Assembly (NCBI GenBank): GCA_024500155.1
Contig: CM044877.1
Coordinates: 35,109,501-35,173,500 of the forward strand
Direction of reading: 5' to 3'
Length of the DNA stretch: 64,000 bases
Origin: Chenopodium formosanum
Taxonomy: Eukaryota > Streptophyta > Magnoliopsida > Caryophyllales > Amaranthaceae
In this document: positions 34,756 through 47,036 of the stretch, in pieces
Position numbering within the stretch: the stretch's first letter is position 1
How the letters are laid out: every line of letters starts with the position of its first letter
Position numbers and translations under genes: made by a program
The notes under the pieces: model-generated
What the model was told of the DNA's origin: nothing
Seen by the model: the letters and a program-made list of their open reading frames with translations, nothing else
Databases searched by the model: none

Positions 34756-35693
34756 TTTTGGAAAATAAGAGAAATTTTATTACCAAAAGGAAAAGTTACA
34801 ACTTACAAAAGCTAAGTTATAACAAACACCAAACCCCACAAGACCAAACAAACAAGCCAACCAAACACCAAACAGTTCAAGCTCTATCTTCTGCTACCTT
34901 CTACGAAGGGTACAAGAGAAAGAGACAAGAACACCCTGAGCACAAGCTTCCAGCCACCTTCTAGGAAAGGTTTTGGAAACAAGGCCCGAGAACACAGAGA
35001 CAAGCATAAAGCAACAACAAAAAACCACCACCCCTGTAAACTTTAAAAAGCAAACCGCCTCCTAGACTCAGTTGCAAAAGCAATAGGACTAGACAAAAGA
35101 GGGTACAACACCAATCTAGGGACAACAAAACAAAAAAAACCAGAAAACAATACAGACAACACATTGCAACACAGACAGAAGAAGCATAAAGCAGCAGCAC
35201 AGACTTGCAGCATAGACAACTACAACACAGTGCAACAACTCCAACAACAGCAGCAACACCTGCTGTCAGAACAACAACAGATCAGCAACAGACAGCCAGC
35301 AACAGAGCAGCACCACAGCAGACTAGTTGCTGATCATCACAACAGCATAACAGACAGCAGGGTAGGCAAACAGCAACAGCAGCAACACAACAGGGCAGCA
35401 GCAGCAGAAGAGCAGCAGCAGCCAACAGAACAGCAGAACAGCAGGGCAGCAGCAACAACAGCTAGCAGCAGAGCAACAAAGCAGCAGGGCAGAAGTAGTA
35501 GTAGGGTAGCAGCAGCCACCAGCAGAGAGCAAACCAGCAGCAACAACAAAGCATTCAATAACCCAAAAGAGCAACAAAAGCAAAATCAGCAACAACAAAT
35601 CCCAAAACCAGAAACCAACACTCAGAAGTTAGGAATCAGAAAACATCAAGAACTAGCAACAACATCAGAATACCAGAGAAGCAGAAGCAGCTC
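34756..35693 (-). other. 3' UTR of L1-type LINE 1 with CAG/CAA-rich plus strand
   Basis: 35164-35697 is strongly biased to CAA/CAG/GCA trinucleotides on the plus strand, giving a 177-codon Gln/Ala-rich frame there. That frame is antisense to the LINE and has no start context or homologue I know. It is treated as low-complexity 3' UTR. Confidence 0.65.
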
Positions 35694-38548
35694 CTAAACA
35701 ATATAAAATTTGCTTCCCATTGGGATTCTACAGACTGAATGAAAGACAATATCCCTAACTAGAGCATCAACATATTTGCAACACCCAGTAAACAAGACTG
35801 CATTCCTCTGAATCCAAATACCATAAACTGTTTCAGTGAAGGCTACATGGATCACTTTGTTTTTCAATCTGGAACTTCTGCAGATTTTCTTCATCCAATC
35901 AATCTCATCACTAAACTACTGAACAGGCTTGGAAACATGTAAGATACCCAACACCTTGTTCCAAACCTGTCTAGAGTATTCACAATCAAAGAATAGATGT
36001 TGAACACTTTCATTGCTATTCAAACACAAGAAACCCCTTATATCACAAGATATGTTCCATTGGAGCAACCTATCCTTAGTGACAAGCCTATTCCACAAAG
36101 CTAGCCGCAAGATAAAAACACTTTTAGGAGTTGCTAAGTTATGACAAATGACTCTCTTCCAAGGAACCTTAGGGACTTGAGGTCTAATAGTAGCATAAAG
36201 CTTCTTGATTTTCACTTTGTTGCCCTGTATGAAACCATCCCATCCTCCTTGATCATTCACAACATCTCTACAGCTCAGAATCTTCTTCAAAAACCAAGAG
36301 CATTTAGTAGGGATAGGGGTGGTCCAACAATCTTTATGCTTGAAGTAATAGATATGGACCCACTTAACCCAAAAATTATCAGCCTTGTGCGCAATATCCC
36401 AAAGTAACTTAGTGACAGCTGCTTTATTCCATTCAGGAAGAGAAAGCAAGTTCCAGCCACCACAAACTTTAGGGAGACAGACATTATTCCAAGCAACCAA
36501 AGATTTTTTAGCAGGGGCAGAGGAACCAGTCCAAAGAAGTATGACAAGTCCAGATCCAGCTTATAAGACAAGGCATCTGGAGAGGTATTCCATACCAATA
36601 GCAAAAAGAAAGGGAGACATAGGGTCACCTTGCCTTAAGCCTTTCTTAGCTTCAAAGGGAGGGGAAGGAAAACCATTAATAAGAATAGAATAAGAGAAAG
36701 AAGTAAGACAAGTCCAGATCAGCTAACAAATCACTGAGAGAAACTAAGCTCCTGCATAACAATGATTAAGAATTTCCACTCAACTGAATCATAGGCTTTC
36801 TTCAAATCCACCTTAACCATGCATCTAGGAGAGATAAATTTGTGATCATAGCCTTTGATCAATTCAGTTGCAAGAAGGATATTGTCACCAATGTGCTTGT
36901 CTGGAATGAACTCTGCCTGAGCATCATCGATCACCTCACCAATGATAGCAGCAAGTTTAGCAGTTATGACCTTAGAAATGAGCTTATAAGCCACAGTACA
37001 ACCAGCTATAGGTCTAAAATCCTTAACATGAGAAGCATTAGGGATTTTAGGAACAAGAGTGATAGTTGTGCAATTCCATTGCTTAGGCAAGGTCCCTTTA
37101 GTGAAGAAATCAATAACACTAGCATAAATATCATCTTTTACAATATGCCAAGCTCTCTTACAGAAAAAGGAGTTAAAGCCATCAATACCAGGAGCTTTAG
37201 TGCTATCAATTCCCTTAAGGGCAACATCAATTTCAGCATGAGAAATAGGCCTAATGAGATAGCTTTGAGCAGCAGAGCTAAGCTGCTTACCCTTCCTCAT
37301 AGTGACAAGGTCACCAGCAGGAAGCTAAGGAGCCTAAGTCCCTAAAAGAGACTTATAGAATGAGATAATTTCATGAGCAATAGCATCCGGATCCTTGAGC
37401 AGCACCTTATTAGAGTCAAAGATGGAGTCAATTCTATTCCTTGCTTGCCTATTCTTCATCACAGAGAAGAAATAATGAGAATTGCCATCTCCAAGCTTAA
37501 TCCAATTGATCCTACACTTTTGTTTGAAGATGCTTTCCTGAATATAATTCCAGTGTTTGACAACCTTAATAGCATCAAATTCTTTAGCATATAAATCCAA
37601 ATCATCAGGATTTTGAGCCATTAAGTTCTGAATTCCAGAAAGCTCAACATTAGCTTGATCAATCTTTTCCTCAATGTCGCCAAACTGCTTGCTATTAAGA
37701 GACTTTATACTAGACTTCACAGAATTAAGTTTCTGCCAAACAGAACTACCAGAACCCCAAGCCTGAGAAACATTATCAAGAAAATCAGGGTGATCAGCAA
37801 TACAGTTTAGAAACCTAAAAGGTCTACCTTTTCCAGCAGGAGCAGAACAAACATCCAATAGAACTGGACTATGATTAGATAAAGAAGGGGGGAGATAGAC
37901 AGTCTCAACTTGCCCATGAGAGGCTAGCCAAGCTTGGTTACCAAATACTCTATCAATCCTAGAGAGAGTTCTAGGACCAGTGTGAGCCTTATTTGACCAA
38001 GAGTAGAAGGCTCCTTTGCTTTTGATCTCAGTGAGGTCAAAATCATCAACCAGACTCCGAAAATCTCTAGTCTCATAATCAGTAACATCATTATTATGAA
38101 GCCTATCTGAAGTATGAAGAACAGAGTTATAGTCACCAGCACAAAGCCAAGGAGAATGCTGAATAGAGATGCTTCTAATTCCTTCCCAGAAAGGAAGCCT
38201 ATCATGAATGGAGTAAAGCCCATAGACAACAGTGAGATGAATTTGGGTAGAGAGGTCCTTAGAAGAGACACTACAATGAATGAACTGTTCATGAACCTTC
38301 AAGACATTAACAGTTACTCTATCTGCATTCCAACCAAGCCAAATCCTCCCTTTGGGAGAATGATCATAATTACACAACCAAAGCTAAGAAGTGCCAAACT
38401 TCCTCTGATAAGTGAGAACATTTTTCAATTTGATTTTTGTTTCAAGCAAACCAACCACATCAACTGAATGGGAATGAAGCAACCTCTTTACAGAGGCAAC
38501 TTTGCCAGGGTCATTCAGGCCCCTGACATTCCAAATAGAGTAAATCAT
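35694..38548 (-). pseudogene. L1 ORF2: APE endonuclease, RT, zf-RVT (LINE 1)
   Basis: Starts at ATG 38548 (MIYSIWNVRGLND), overlapping the ORF1 stop in ATGA. Endonuclease residues: LLETKIKL, CAGDYNSVL, SRIDRVFGN, SNHSPVLL. RT motifs: STKAPGIDGFNSFF, FRPIAGCTVAYKLISKV, KVDLKKAYDSVEW and GLRQGDPMSPFLFAIG. After MEYLSRCLV about 180 codons are lost, including the FVDD box. Coding resumes at LLWTGSSAPAKKSL and ends with the zf-RVT region (LRLALWNRLVTKDRL, ESVQHLFFDC). Stops at 38381 and elsewhere. Confidence 0.88.
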
Positions 38549-40029
38549 GACACTAGAGGGGGATTAACCTCACCCCCGCTTGGATAGATAGTAAAGCCAA
38601 CTGCACCATCCATTTCATTTGCAAATAGAGCAACAAAAGCATTAGAGGTAGAGGTAGGCTGATGAACTCTAGTTTGTTGGCTTTTTGTCTTCCTTCCAAC
38701 TATTCTCCACCCCTCATCTGAATTTTGAGAAGTATGAACCTGTGGAGTAATGATAGATTGTCCATGAACAGAAGCACCAACATCAACAGCAGGAGCAGGA
38801 GCTTGGCTAGGCTTAGGAACCAAGGCCTGCCTTTGCTTAGGAGGAACAGGAGCCGGCTGCTTAGGAACCTGCTTAGGCTTTGCAATAGCAGGTTTAATAG
38901 AGCAATAAAGACCAACCTTGTTGCACTTAGAACAAAAAGGTAGGGCCCACTCATACACTACCTTGAGCACCAATAGTTCCTTTGAAGGACTCTCAACCAA
39001 TACAGAATTAGGCATAGGCTTTGTAACATCAATTTCAATTAGGACCCTAGCAAAAGACACTATAAGTTGTCTAGTAGTACACTCATCAGCACAAATTGTC
39101 ACTCCAAGCAAACTACCAATGCGGCTAAGAGTGTAAGATCCCTAACAATTAAGTGGGAGATTAGGGAACTTAACCTAGAGAGGAACAGTTCTAAGAATTT
39201 CAGCATTAAAATCAAATTTTGGACACCAAGGCTTCACTATTCCTGGTTTTCCAAGGAACATATGAGGACCAGAACAAAGTATAGTATCTTTATCATCACT
39301 AAAACAAAGATTAACGATAAAGTACCCATCATCATGCCAATGAACATCTGGTTTTTGCATATCATTTCATTGTTGAGCAAAAAATCGAAGAACAGCAGCA
39401 ATAGTGAGGTAAAAGCCAACCACATAGAAAACTAAAGCATTAGCCCATTTTTGATTACCTGCCTCAAGCTTGGCTACTTGTAGCTCAGCAATTTGTTTCC
39501 CTTCCTGGACTTTCGGAGCAACAAAAGACAAAGAAGCTCCTTTAGCAGCCAAATTCCCAGTGAAAGGAGCAGCCCGATACTCATTGTGCTTGCGCGAATT
39601 CAGCTCCAGAGAAGGTGAAGGAGCATCCCGATCCTCACTATGCTTGTGCGTATTCTTCTCCAGAGAAGGTGAGGAATGGCGAGGAGGAATTATTGGCTCA
39701 GCTCGTTGCTCAGATCCACCAGTAACCAATGGAACAGTAAACCTAGAAACCCTAGGTATTGTTCCATTGGAATGTCTTAAATTCGGCCTAGCAGTAGCTT
39801 CAGCAAACAGAGCAATGGTCTCATCATCACTTTTGGGAATAGCTCCACATGCTGGGTGTACTAACGCCGGCGCCGGAGTAACCAATTCATCCTTCTCTTA
39901 AATCGGACTAGGAACAAACGATGTACCTGAATTTCTCAAATTCTACAAAATCGAATCAAAAGCTTCATGAGCATTCTTCTGCTGCGCTACTTGAGGTGTA
40001 GAAGTAGTCTGCTTCTTCTTCTTAGCCAT
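38545..40029 (-). pseudogene. L1 ORF1 (Gag-like, DUF4283 type) of LINE 1
   Basis: Begins ATG 40029 (MAKKKKQTTSTPQVAQQ). The RNA-binding DUF4283-like part is seen in DVHWHDDGYFIVNLCFSD and FDFNAEILRTVPL. A zinc knuckle, partly degraded, is seen in PFCSKCNKVGLYCS. A Pro/Lys-rich linker follows (PKQVPKQPAPVPPKQRQ). In-frame stops near 39945, 39901, 39366 and 39177. Would chaperone LINE RNA. Confidence 0.82.
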
Positions 40030-40740
40030 TGAAATCCAAAAATGATGAAGAAACCAATCAAAGATGAAGAACCATGGAGAAGAGAGAGAAGAGAGAAAGT
40101 CAACGCAAGTCAACGCTCTTCAATGAGTCGACACTATTATAATTAACTAATTAAAAGTTTGTTTAAAGTGATCAAGCAACACTAATTAATCAATTAAAGT
40201 TATTTAAACAATAAAAGAAAAGTGATTTATCTAAGTGCTGAGGGAACTAACTGTTCTTTTTTTTTATTTTTTTGTTAGTAAATAGAAGATTTAATTACCA
40301 AAAGAGAGAAAGTTACAACTTACAAGAGCTAAGTTATAAGTAGCACCTAACACCACATGACCTGAAAACCAGGCCAACCACCAACCAAACAGTTCCAGCA
40401 ACTTCTCTAGCCACCTTCTAGGAAGGGTTCTAAAGAAAGGAACAGGAACAAACTGGACTCAAGCTTTCAGCCACGGTTTTTAAAGCCAAGACCAGACAAA
40501 CAAGAGCAAAGAAGAGAAGCAGGACATAACCCGCAACAGCAAACACAAAACAACATAGACTACAAACTGTAGAAAACAAAATAACCTCCACCTTGACTCA
40601 GCTGCGAAAAACAGCAGGACTAGACAAAAGAGGCAGAGCAACAAAACACAAAATACAAACCAAAAAAACAACCTAAACTCAAAACTGGTAAAAACCAGAC
40701 TAAAGGACCAGAACATCACAAAACAAGTAGCTTCCTATCA

Positions 40741-43700
40741 ACATCATTGCATCTAACAACTACTTTATACACAATATTCCTAAACACCAAATCTGTAGGC
40801 AGACAAGAACATGTGAACATTAAACTATTCCTTTAAAGCCATATACTATGTATAGTTTCAGCAAAACACATCATGTAGACTCTGGCTTTGCTGCTTAATC
40901 TCTTAGAGTTCCTAAGAAGCCACTTATGTTCAGCTTGGAAATCTTGGGCTAACATTTGAATCTTTCATAAAGCAAGAATTTGCTCCCAAATGTCTTTAGA
41001 GTAAGGGCAAAGGAAGAACAAGTGGGACACACACTCATTATTGTTCTGACAAAAGAAGCAGGCAGGGTCACAATTAATATTCCATCATAATAGTCTATCT
41101 TTAGTAACCAACCTATTCATCAAAACTAGCCAAGTAATAAAAATGCTCTTAGGGGGAGCATAATTATTACAGATGATCCTTTTCTAGTTTACCTTAGGTG
41201 CTTGAGGCCTTAGTTGAGCATAAATCTTAAAAATACACACTTTACCAACATGCATAATAGAAGACCAACCACCAATTCTATCAATGATGTCCCTGCAACC
41301 TCAGATTTTCTTCAAAACCCATGTACATTTGTTAGGAATAGGAGTAGTCCACAAATCTTTGTTATGGAAATAGTAAATATGAACCTATTTAAGCCATAAA
41401 TTATCAGATTTATGAGCTAAATCCCAAAGAACCTTGCAAATAGCAGCCTTATTCCAATCACTAAGAAGAGTGATATTCCAACCACCATAAACTTTAGGAA
41501 GAGCCATATGAGCCCAAGAGACAGGAGCTTTCTTAGAAAAGGCACTTTTGCCAGTCCAAAGAAACACTCTAAACCTGGATTCAATTTCTCTTAAAATCTC
41601 CTTCGGTAAAATGAAAATTTGAGCCTAATATGCCTGAGTACCAAAGAGCACACTTTTAATAAGCTGCAGCTTGCCAGCATAAGACAAGTTACTAGCAGTC
41701 CAGCTATCAATTATAGCAGTATCCCTCTCAATTAAGGGCCTACATTGAGCAATGGTCAATTTCTTAGAAGATAAGGGAACACCAAGATACTTAAAAGGAA
41801 GACTACCTTTGCTCATGCCTAAAATATTCTGCAAATTATCTTGATCAATCTCATAAATCCCACCAAAGTAAACCTCACTTTTACTGAGGTTAGCAAACAA
41901 ACTAGAAGCACAGGAGAACTTCTAAAAAGCACCCAAGAGGAGCTAGATAGAGATAGGATCAGCTCTAGCAAAAAGGAGAAGATCATCTACAAACATCATA
42001 TGAGTGATTCCTAATTTCTCACATTTAGGATGAAAATTGAAATTAGGATCCTGAGTCATTTCTACCAAACATCTAGAGAGGTATTCCATGCACAAAGCAA
42101 AGAGTAAGGTAGACATAGGATCACCTTGCCTCAAACCTTTTTGAGCAGGGAAAGGTTTACTGGGAAAACCATTCACTATAATAGAGTTAGATACTGAAGA
42201 GACACAAGCCATAATCCAATCAACCACCTTGCTAGGAAAACCAATTTCTTCCAAAACAGTCTTAATAAAACTCTATTCTATTGAGTCATAAGCTTTCCTC
42301 AAATCAATTTTAAGCATGCATATAGGAGTGATAAACTTATGAGAGTGCCCTTTAATAAGTTCAGTAGCAAGCAGAATGTTGTCCCCAATGTGTTTCCCAG
42401 GAATAAAGCTAGCTTGAGCCTCACTAACAACAAAACCAACAACTAGAGCAATTATGTTAGTGAGAACCTTAGAAATCAGTTTATAAACCATAGTAGAACA
42501 TGCTATAGGTCTAAACTCCTTGATATAAGAGGGGTGCTGAACTTTAGGAACTAAGGTGACAGTAGTGCAGCTCCACTGTTAAGGAATAATACCAGAAGTT
42601 AAAAACTGAATGACAACAGCATAAATGTCATGCTTGATGAGATGCTAAGCCTTTTTAAAGAATACAAAATTAAAACCATCAATGCCAGGGGCCTTGTCAT
42701 TACCAATACTAGCCAAAGAAGAATCAATCTCAACATGAGTAACATCAGCAGTGAGAACATCAATAGCATTCCTATCCAACTGTTTCCTAGCTCTCATAGT
42801 ATAAATATCAACAATAGGAAGGGAGGTAGCTCTAGTACCTAAAAGAGCCATATAAAAACCCACAATTTCATTCTCAATCAAAGCAGGATCCTTCAAAAGA
42901 ACATCAGAATCTATAAAAATAGGAACAATTCTATTTCTACTTTGCCTTTGTTTTATAACAAAAAAGAAATATTGAGAGTTAGAATCACCCATCTTAATCC
43001 AGTCAATCCTTGATTTCTGTTTATAAATTCTCTCCTCAATATGCATCTAATATTTAACTTGATCAATAGTACAGATTCCTGAAGTTGTAGAGCAGGAATA
43101 GAGAAATCCAGAGCAAGTTTTCCTTGGATTTGAGCTAGAACAGTGTTAACATGATCCACCTTTTCATCAATATTAGCAAAATTCTTGGTATTAGCTTTAA
43201 CATGATCCACCTTTTCATCAATATTAGCAAAGTTCTTAGCAAAATTCCACCTTTTCATCAATATTAACATGATCCACCTTTTCATCAATATTAGCAAAGT
43301 TCTTAAGACCCTGGTTGACAGTCTTAAGATTCTGCCACACATCAGTCATAGCAGCAGAAGTAGCAACCTGCTTCCAATTAGCTTCAACTGTAGAGAAAAA
43401 GTCTTTGTTATCAGCTAAGCAGTTAAGAAACCTAAAAGGTCTACCTCTCCCAAGAGCAAACTTACAAACTTCAACCAAAATAGGATTGTGATCAGATAAA
43501 AGAGGAGGCAGATAAATAGCTTCAACAAAGCTATAAGAAAAAAGGCAAGCTTGATTCACCAAGCCCTTGTCTATTGTAGTAGCAGTTCTGTCATCACCAT
43601 GACTTTTATTAGACCAAGGAAAGAAGCAACCCTTACTCTTGATTTCACAAAGGTTAAGGGAAACCACAAACTCCTTAAAATGCCTGACCTCATAATCAGT

Positions 43701-44165
43701 TATGGGATTACCATTAATTCTATCACCATCATTAAGAACAGAATTGAAATCACCAATGAGGATCCAAGGAGTAGAAACAACATTCAAGTGCCCAATATCA
43801 TTCCAAAGAGGAACTCTATTATGGATAGAGTGTAAAACCATACACAAAAGAACAAAAAATATGATGTTGCAAGTCCTTAGAACATATATCAACATGAACA
43901 AATTTCTCATGAGAAGAAAGAATACTCAAAGTAACTTTATCTTGCAACCAACCAATCCAAATTCTACCCTTATAAGAATTAGAGTAATTGTAGTACCAAG
44001 ACCAAGTAGGACCAAACTTCTTCTGTAACTTGACACTATTTCCTACTTTAACTTTAGTTTTAAGAATACCAATCACATCTACAAACTGTTCAAAAATAAC
44101 TTCTTAATAGAAACTACCTTATTAGGGTAATTATGACCCCTAATATTCCATGATACAATAATCAT
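40741..44165 (-). pseudogene. L1 ORF2 of LINE 2
   Basis: Starts ATG 44165 (MIIVSWNIRGHN). Endonuclease: LIGDFNSVLNDGDR, CEIKSKGCFF, LLSDHNPILVEV. Between endonuclease and RT an in-frame repeat of NFANIDEKVDHV has expanded (43141-43312). RT: DKAPGIDGFNFVFF, LKIDLRKAYDSIE, GLRQGDPMSTLLFAL and the catalytic MMFVDDLLLFAR, then SKSEVYFGG and LPFKYLGVPLSSKKL. The zf-RVT part (40800-41170) is full of stops. Inactive. Confidence 0.86.
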
Positions 44166-44179
44166 TCCCTAGAGAGGGA

Positions 44180-45598
44180 TTACCATCACCCTATATAGGA
44201 ATTGTTTCAGCAATTTCATGTTCTAAAAGAGCAGAATAAGTGTTAGAGCTACTAGGAATATTCACCTGTCCACCAGCTAAATGAGGCCTAGACCTTTTAC
44301 TAACCACTCTCCAATCAGCATCAGAGTAAGCAACAAAAGAGGTATGAGCAGGGGTAATAAGTGGTTGAGAGATAGAATCATGCTGCCTAGCATTTTCCTG
44401 AACAGGATTAACTGTAGGAGTTGGGACCGAAGTGTTGGCAGCTGCAACTGACTGCTTCTGAACCCAGACTTTCTTTTGTTTTGGTTGAGCTTTCTCATCT
44501 TGCTTTGCCTGAGGTTTAGGAGCAACCTTTGGCTTGGGAGCATTACAATCATGCCCAACTTTGTCACATTTTTTGCAGAAAGGAGGAGATCATTCAAATT
44601 GCACTTTGAACTCTAAGATTTCCCCAGAAGGCTTTCAACAGTCACAAATCTAGGAAGGGGCCTGATTATATCAACTTCAATGAGAATTCTAGCAAAAGAA
44701 ACCCTAAGTTGTCTAGTTGTAAACTCATCAGCATATAGAGGCACCCCAATTATACTTTGAATTATACTCAAAGTATTTGAACCCCAGCAATTCAGAGGTA
44801 GATTTGGCAACCTAACACATAATGGAACTATTCTAAATATCTTAGCTTGAAAATTGAATTTATCACTCCAAGGCTTATCAATAGCAGGCTTATTATTAAA
44901 CATATGAGGACCTGAACTCAAAACAACATTCTTATCTTCACTAGAGCACAAATTGATTAAAAATAACCAACATCATGCCAGAAAATTTCAGGTTTAGCAA
45001 ATTTACTCCAGTTCTGAGAAATAAACCTATGAACAGCAGTAATTGTGGGATTAAACCAACAACATAAAAATAATTGCATAGCACCACTTAGCATTACCTG
45101 CTTCAATCCTTGCCACTCTTCACGACAGGAGCCACAAAGTTCAGAGTAGCACCTTTAGCAGTCAATTAACCCTGAAATAGATTCGACCATGTCTCAGAGT
45201 TTTTGGCCTGAGGGGATGAAAGGGGATGTTCATGGTGATCTTTAAAAGGAGGAACAACAGGAACAATATCATTTGAAAGCTCAGCCGTTGATTTAGGCAA
45301 TGGAACAGTAACCAGGGATCTAGTTAATGTTTCATTGGATTTCTGCTGATTTTGATTTTGAAATAGTTGATAATTGTGCTCAAGGGTCTTCAAATTTGCT
45401 CTGGTAAAATTTACCAGCAGAAGGATGAACAAGATGAGCAGGTGGAGTAACCAGCTCGAGTTCATCATCAACCTATGGAATAGAGTTAGGGTTTGCAGTC
45501 ACATTAACACTACTCAATCAACGAAGATCTGAGGGAGCTAAGGAGCCAAAAGATGGGGTTTGAGGCAAAGGAGTTGATTGTTTCTTCTTGCGAGACAT
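44180..45598 (-). pseudogene. L1 ORF1 of LINE 2
   Basis: Starts ATG 45598 (MSRKKKQSTPLPQTP), parallel to MAKKKKQTTSTPQ of LINE 1. The DUF4283-like part includes SSGPHMFNNKPAIDKPW, FRIVPLCVRLPNLPLNCWG and TRQLRVSFARILIEVDI. A zinc-knuckle remnant (KCDKVGHDC-like) lies near 44560. At least four stops or shifts. Its end near 44180 is approximate. Confidence 0.75.
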
Positions 45599-46680
45599 GA
45601 TCAATGGATTATGAGTTAGAAAAACCAGCTTCAGCAAATCTCCATTGAAATCGCCTTGAAGGAGAGAAAGTCAATAAAAGTCAAACCCCTTATTGTTGTT
45701 TCGAAACCAATCGTTCTTCTTTTATGTTTAATCTCCGTTTAATGCGTTTATGGACTTTCTTTCTTCTTCGTACCTTGAAGGAATTCAATAGATTTAATTA
45801 TGGTTGGAAAGTATTTGGGAATAGAGAAGAAAAGGTAGTATGATAGGAAGAGAAGTTGAGAGATTAGAGTTTTGAAAATGCTAGGATTTTAATTCTGATT
45901 TTTCGGTGTGTTTAGAGCTGAACGAAGACCCCTATTTATAGGCGTAGGGATCTAGGTTTAGGGTTTTAGAGCCGCACCGTCAGGTGGCGCGCGCAATTCT
46001 CTGATTCGCACTGTGTGCCGCGCGCATCTCAATGAGTTGCGCGCGCCTTGAGTTGCGCTGGTTTGCGGTTAGCCTTATACGAAAACGTGTTTTTTAAAAC
46101 TTCCATAACTTTTGATTGAAGGGTCGGATTAAGGTGTGTAAGATATCATTGGAAAGCTATGAATTTCTAATTTCCAATTTCTTTAAACTTAGGTTTCAAT
46201 CTTTTATTGATCAAAAGATATGGCCGTTGGAGTGCAAGTGTGTCCGCTTTAGGGCCCGGTTTAGTGTTTTGATCATAACTTTTTCGTTTTAACTCGAAAT
46301 TGGAATTATAATATACCATTGGAAATCTATTTGAAAGGGCTATCCATTTGTATAGGCCATGAAAGGAAATATGATGGTCGTTTTATCTCTTTGGCTCGGT
46401 TTTCAACACTATAAGCTCCATTGGATCGATTCATTGCATTTACCACATTTGGGTCCGTTATTAATCAAGTTTAAACATGTATGAGCACGTTTTAGGCCTA
46501 ACTAGTAATCAGACAAGGCTCTAAGATATAATGGTCTCAAATATGGGTTTTAATTTACTTTATAATTCTTTTCATAGTTTATAAACACTTAAACTTTGAT
46601 TTAGCATAAAGAATGGATTTTTGTAACATCATCGCACTTCCTTTCGAGACAAGAGGCCAAAAGTAGGTGTCTACACCTCC

Positions 46681-46923
46681 CGAGCTCTATCTTTGGAGCC
46701 AACCTCAGATCCTGCATTGTAGGCAGCTTCTTTAACGTCTCTATCCTCATCATCATTAAAAATCCCATCACTAGGGGTCCTGGTGTTCCTATACGGGGAG
46801 TATTCCCCTAGATCGGTTTGTATCTTTTCCCCCTCAAATAGGGTCGCTGATCTCATCACACGACACTTCCAATGTACTATCTCTTCTTTGTCGTCTGATA
46901 GCTATTTGCTTGGTTCTTGCCAT
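46681..46923 (-). pseudogene. Antisense ORF of Retand-like element 1, start of exon 1
   Basis: The ATG at 46923 (MARTKQIAIRRQRRDS) is the best start, because copy 2 aligns from this point and both have untranslated sequence before it. GEYSPYRNTRTPSDGIF matches GDYSPSRIPRTPSSGIL of copy 2. Coding is cut by the solo LTR at 46675 and resumes at 34112. The 5' untranslated region extends to about 47250. Confidence 0.65.
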
Positions 46924-47036
46924 TGTGTTTTGCACATAGATAGAGACGATCGATTAGGGGGATGTGCAAAATTACTCTATGCACCTAGAGCCGGCACCCC
47001 CAATCCCAGATTCAGTTGTATTAGGAGAACGACTAA

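Larger units (their letters stand above)
34756..40140 (-). mobile_element. L1-type LINE 1
   Basis: Minus-strand order: ORF1 with zinc knuckle, APE endonuclease, RT, zf-RVT, 3' UTR, poly(A) (plus-strand T run at 34753-34759). The 20-bp target copies 34736-34755 and 40141-40160 differ at one base. It sits inside the solo LTR. RT is internally deleted, and stops occur in ORF1 and ORF2. Confidence 0.9.
40259..45704 (-). mobile_element. L1-type LINE 2
   Basis: A second, divergent L1 in the same orientation, only ~100 bp of LTR away from LINE 1. T-rich tail at 40257-40273 (plus). Probable target copies AACTAACTGTTCTT (40245-40258) and AACCAATCGTTCTT (45705-45718) match at 11 of 14. It keeps the RT catalytic box that LINE 1 lost. 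Numerous stops. The 3' UTR (40259-40740) has no gene. Confidence 0.85.
34113..46675 (-). repeat. Ogre-like solo LTR split by two L1 elements
   Basis: The plus strand starts TGTAAGGAGAG and ends GTAGGTGTCTACA, so the LTR reads TGTAGACACC ... CTTACA on the minus strand. Flanks are the identical 5-mer CCTCC (34108-34112 and 46676-46680), and no internal region is present, hence a solo LTR. LTR sequence is 34113-34755, 40141-40258 and 45705-46675, about 1.7 kb. It aligns with the reverse complement of 55600-57047. TATA dyad at 45931-45942; CpG-dense patch at 45970-46060. Confidence 0.85.

Noticed and set aside
35164..35697. 177-residue Gln-rich protein on the plus strand
   Set aside because: Antisense to the L1 3' UTR and made of CAG/CAA repeats. 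No start context or homologue.
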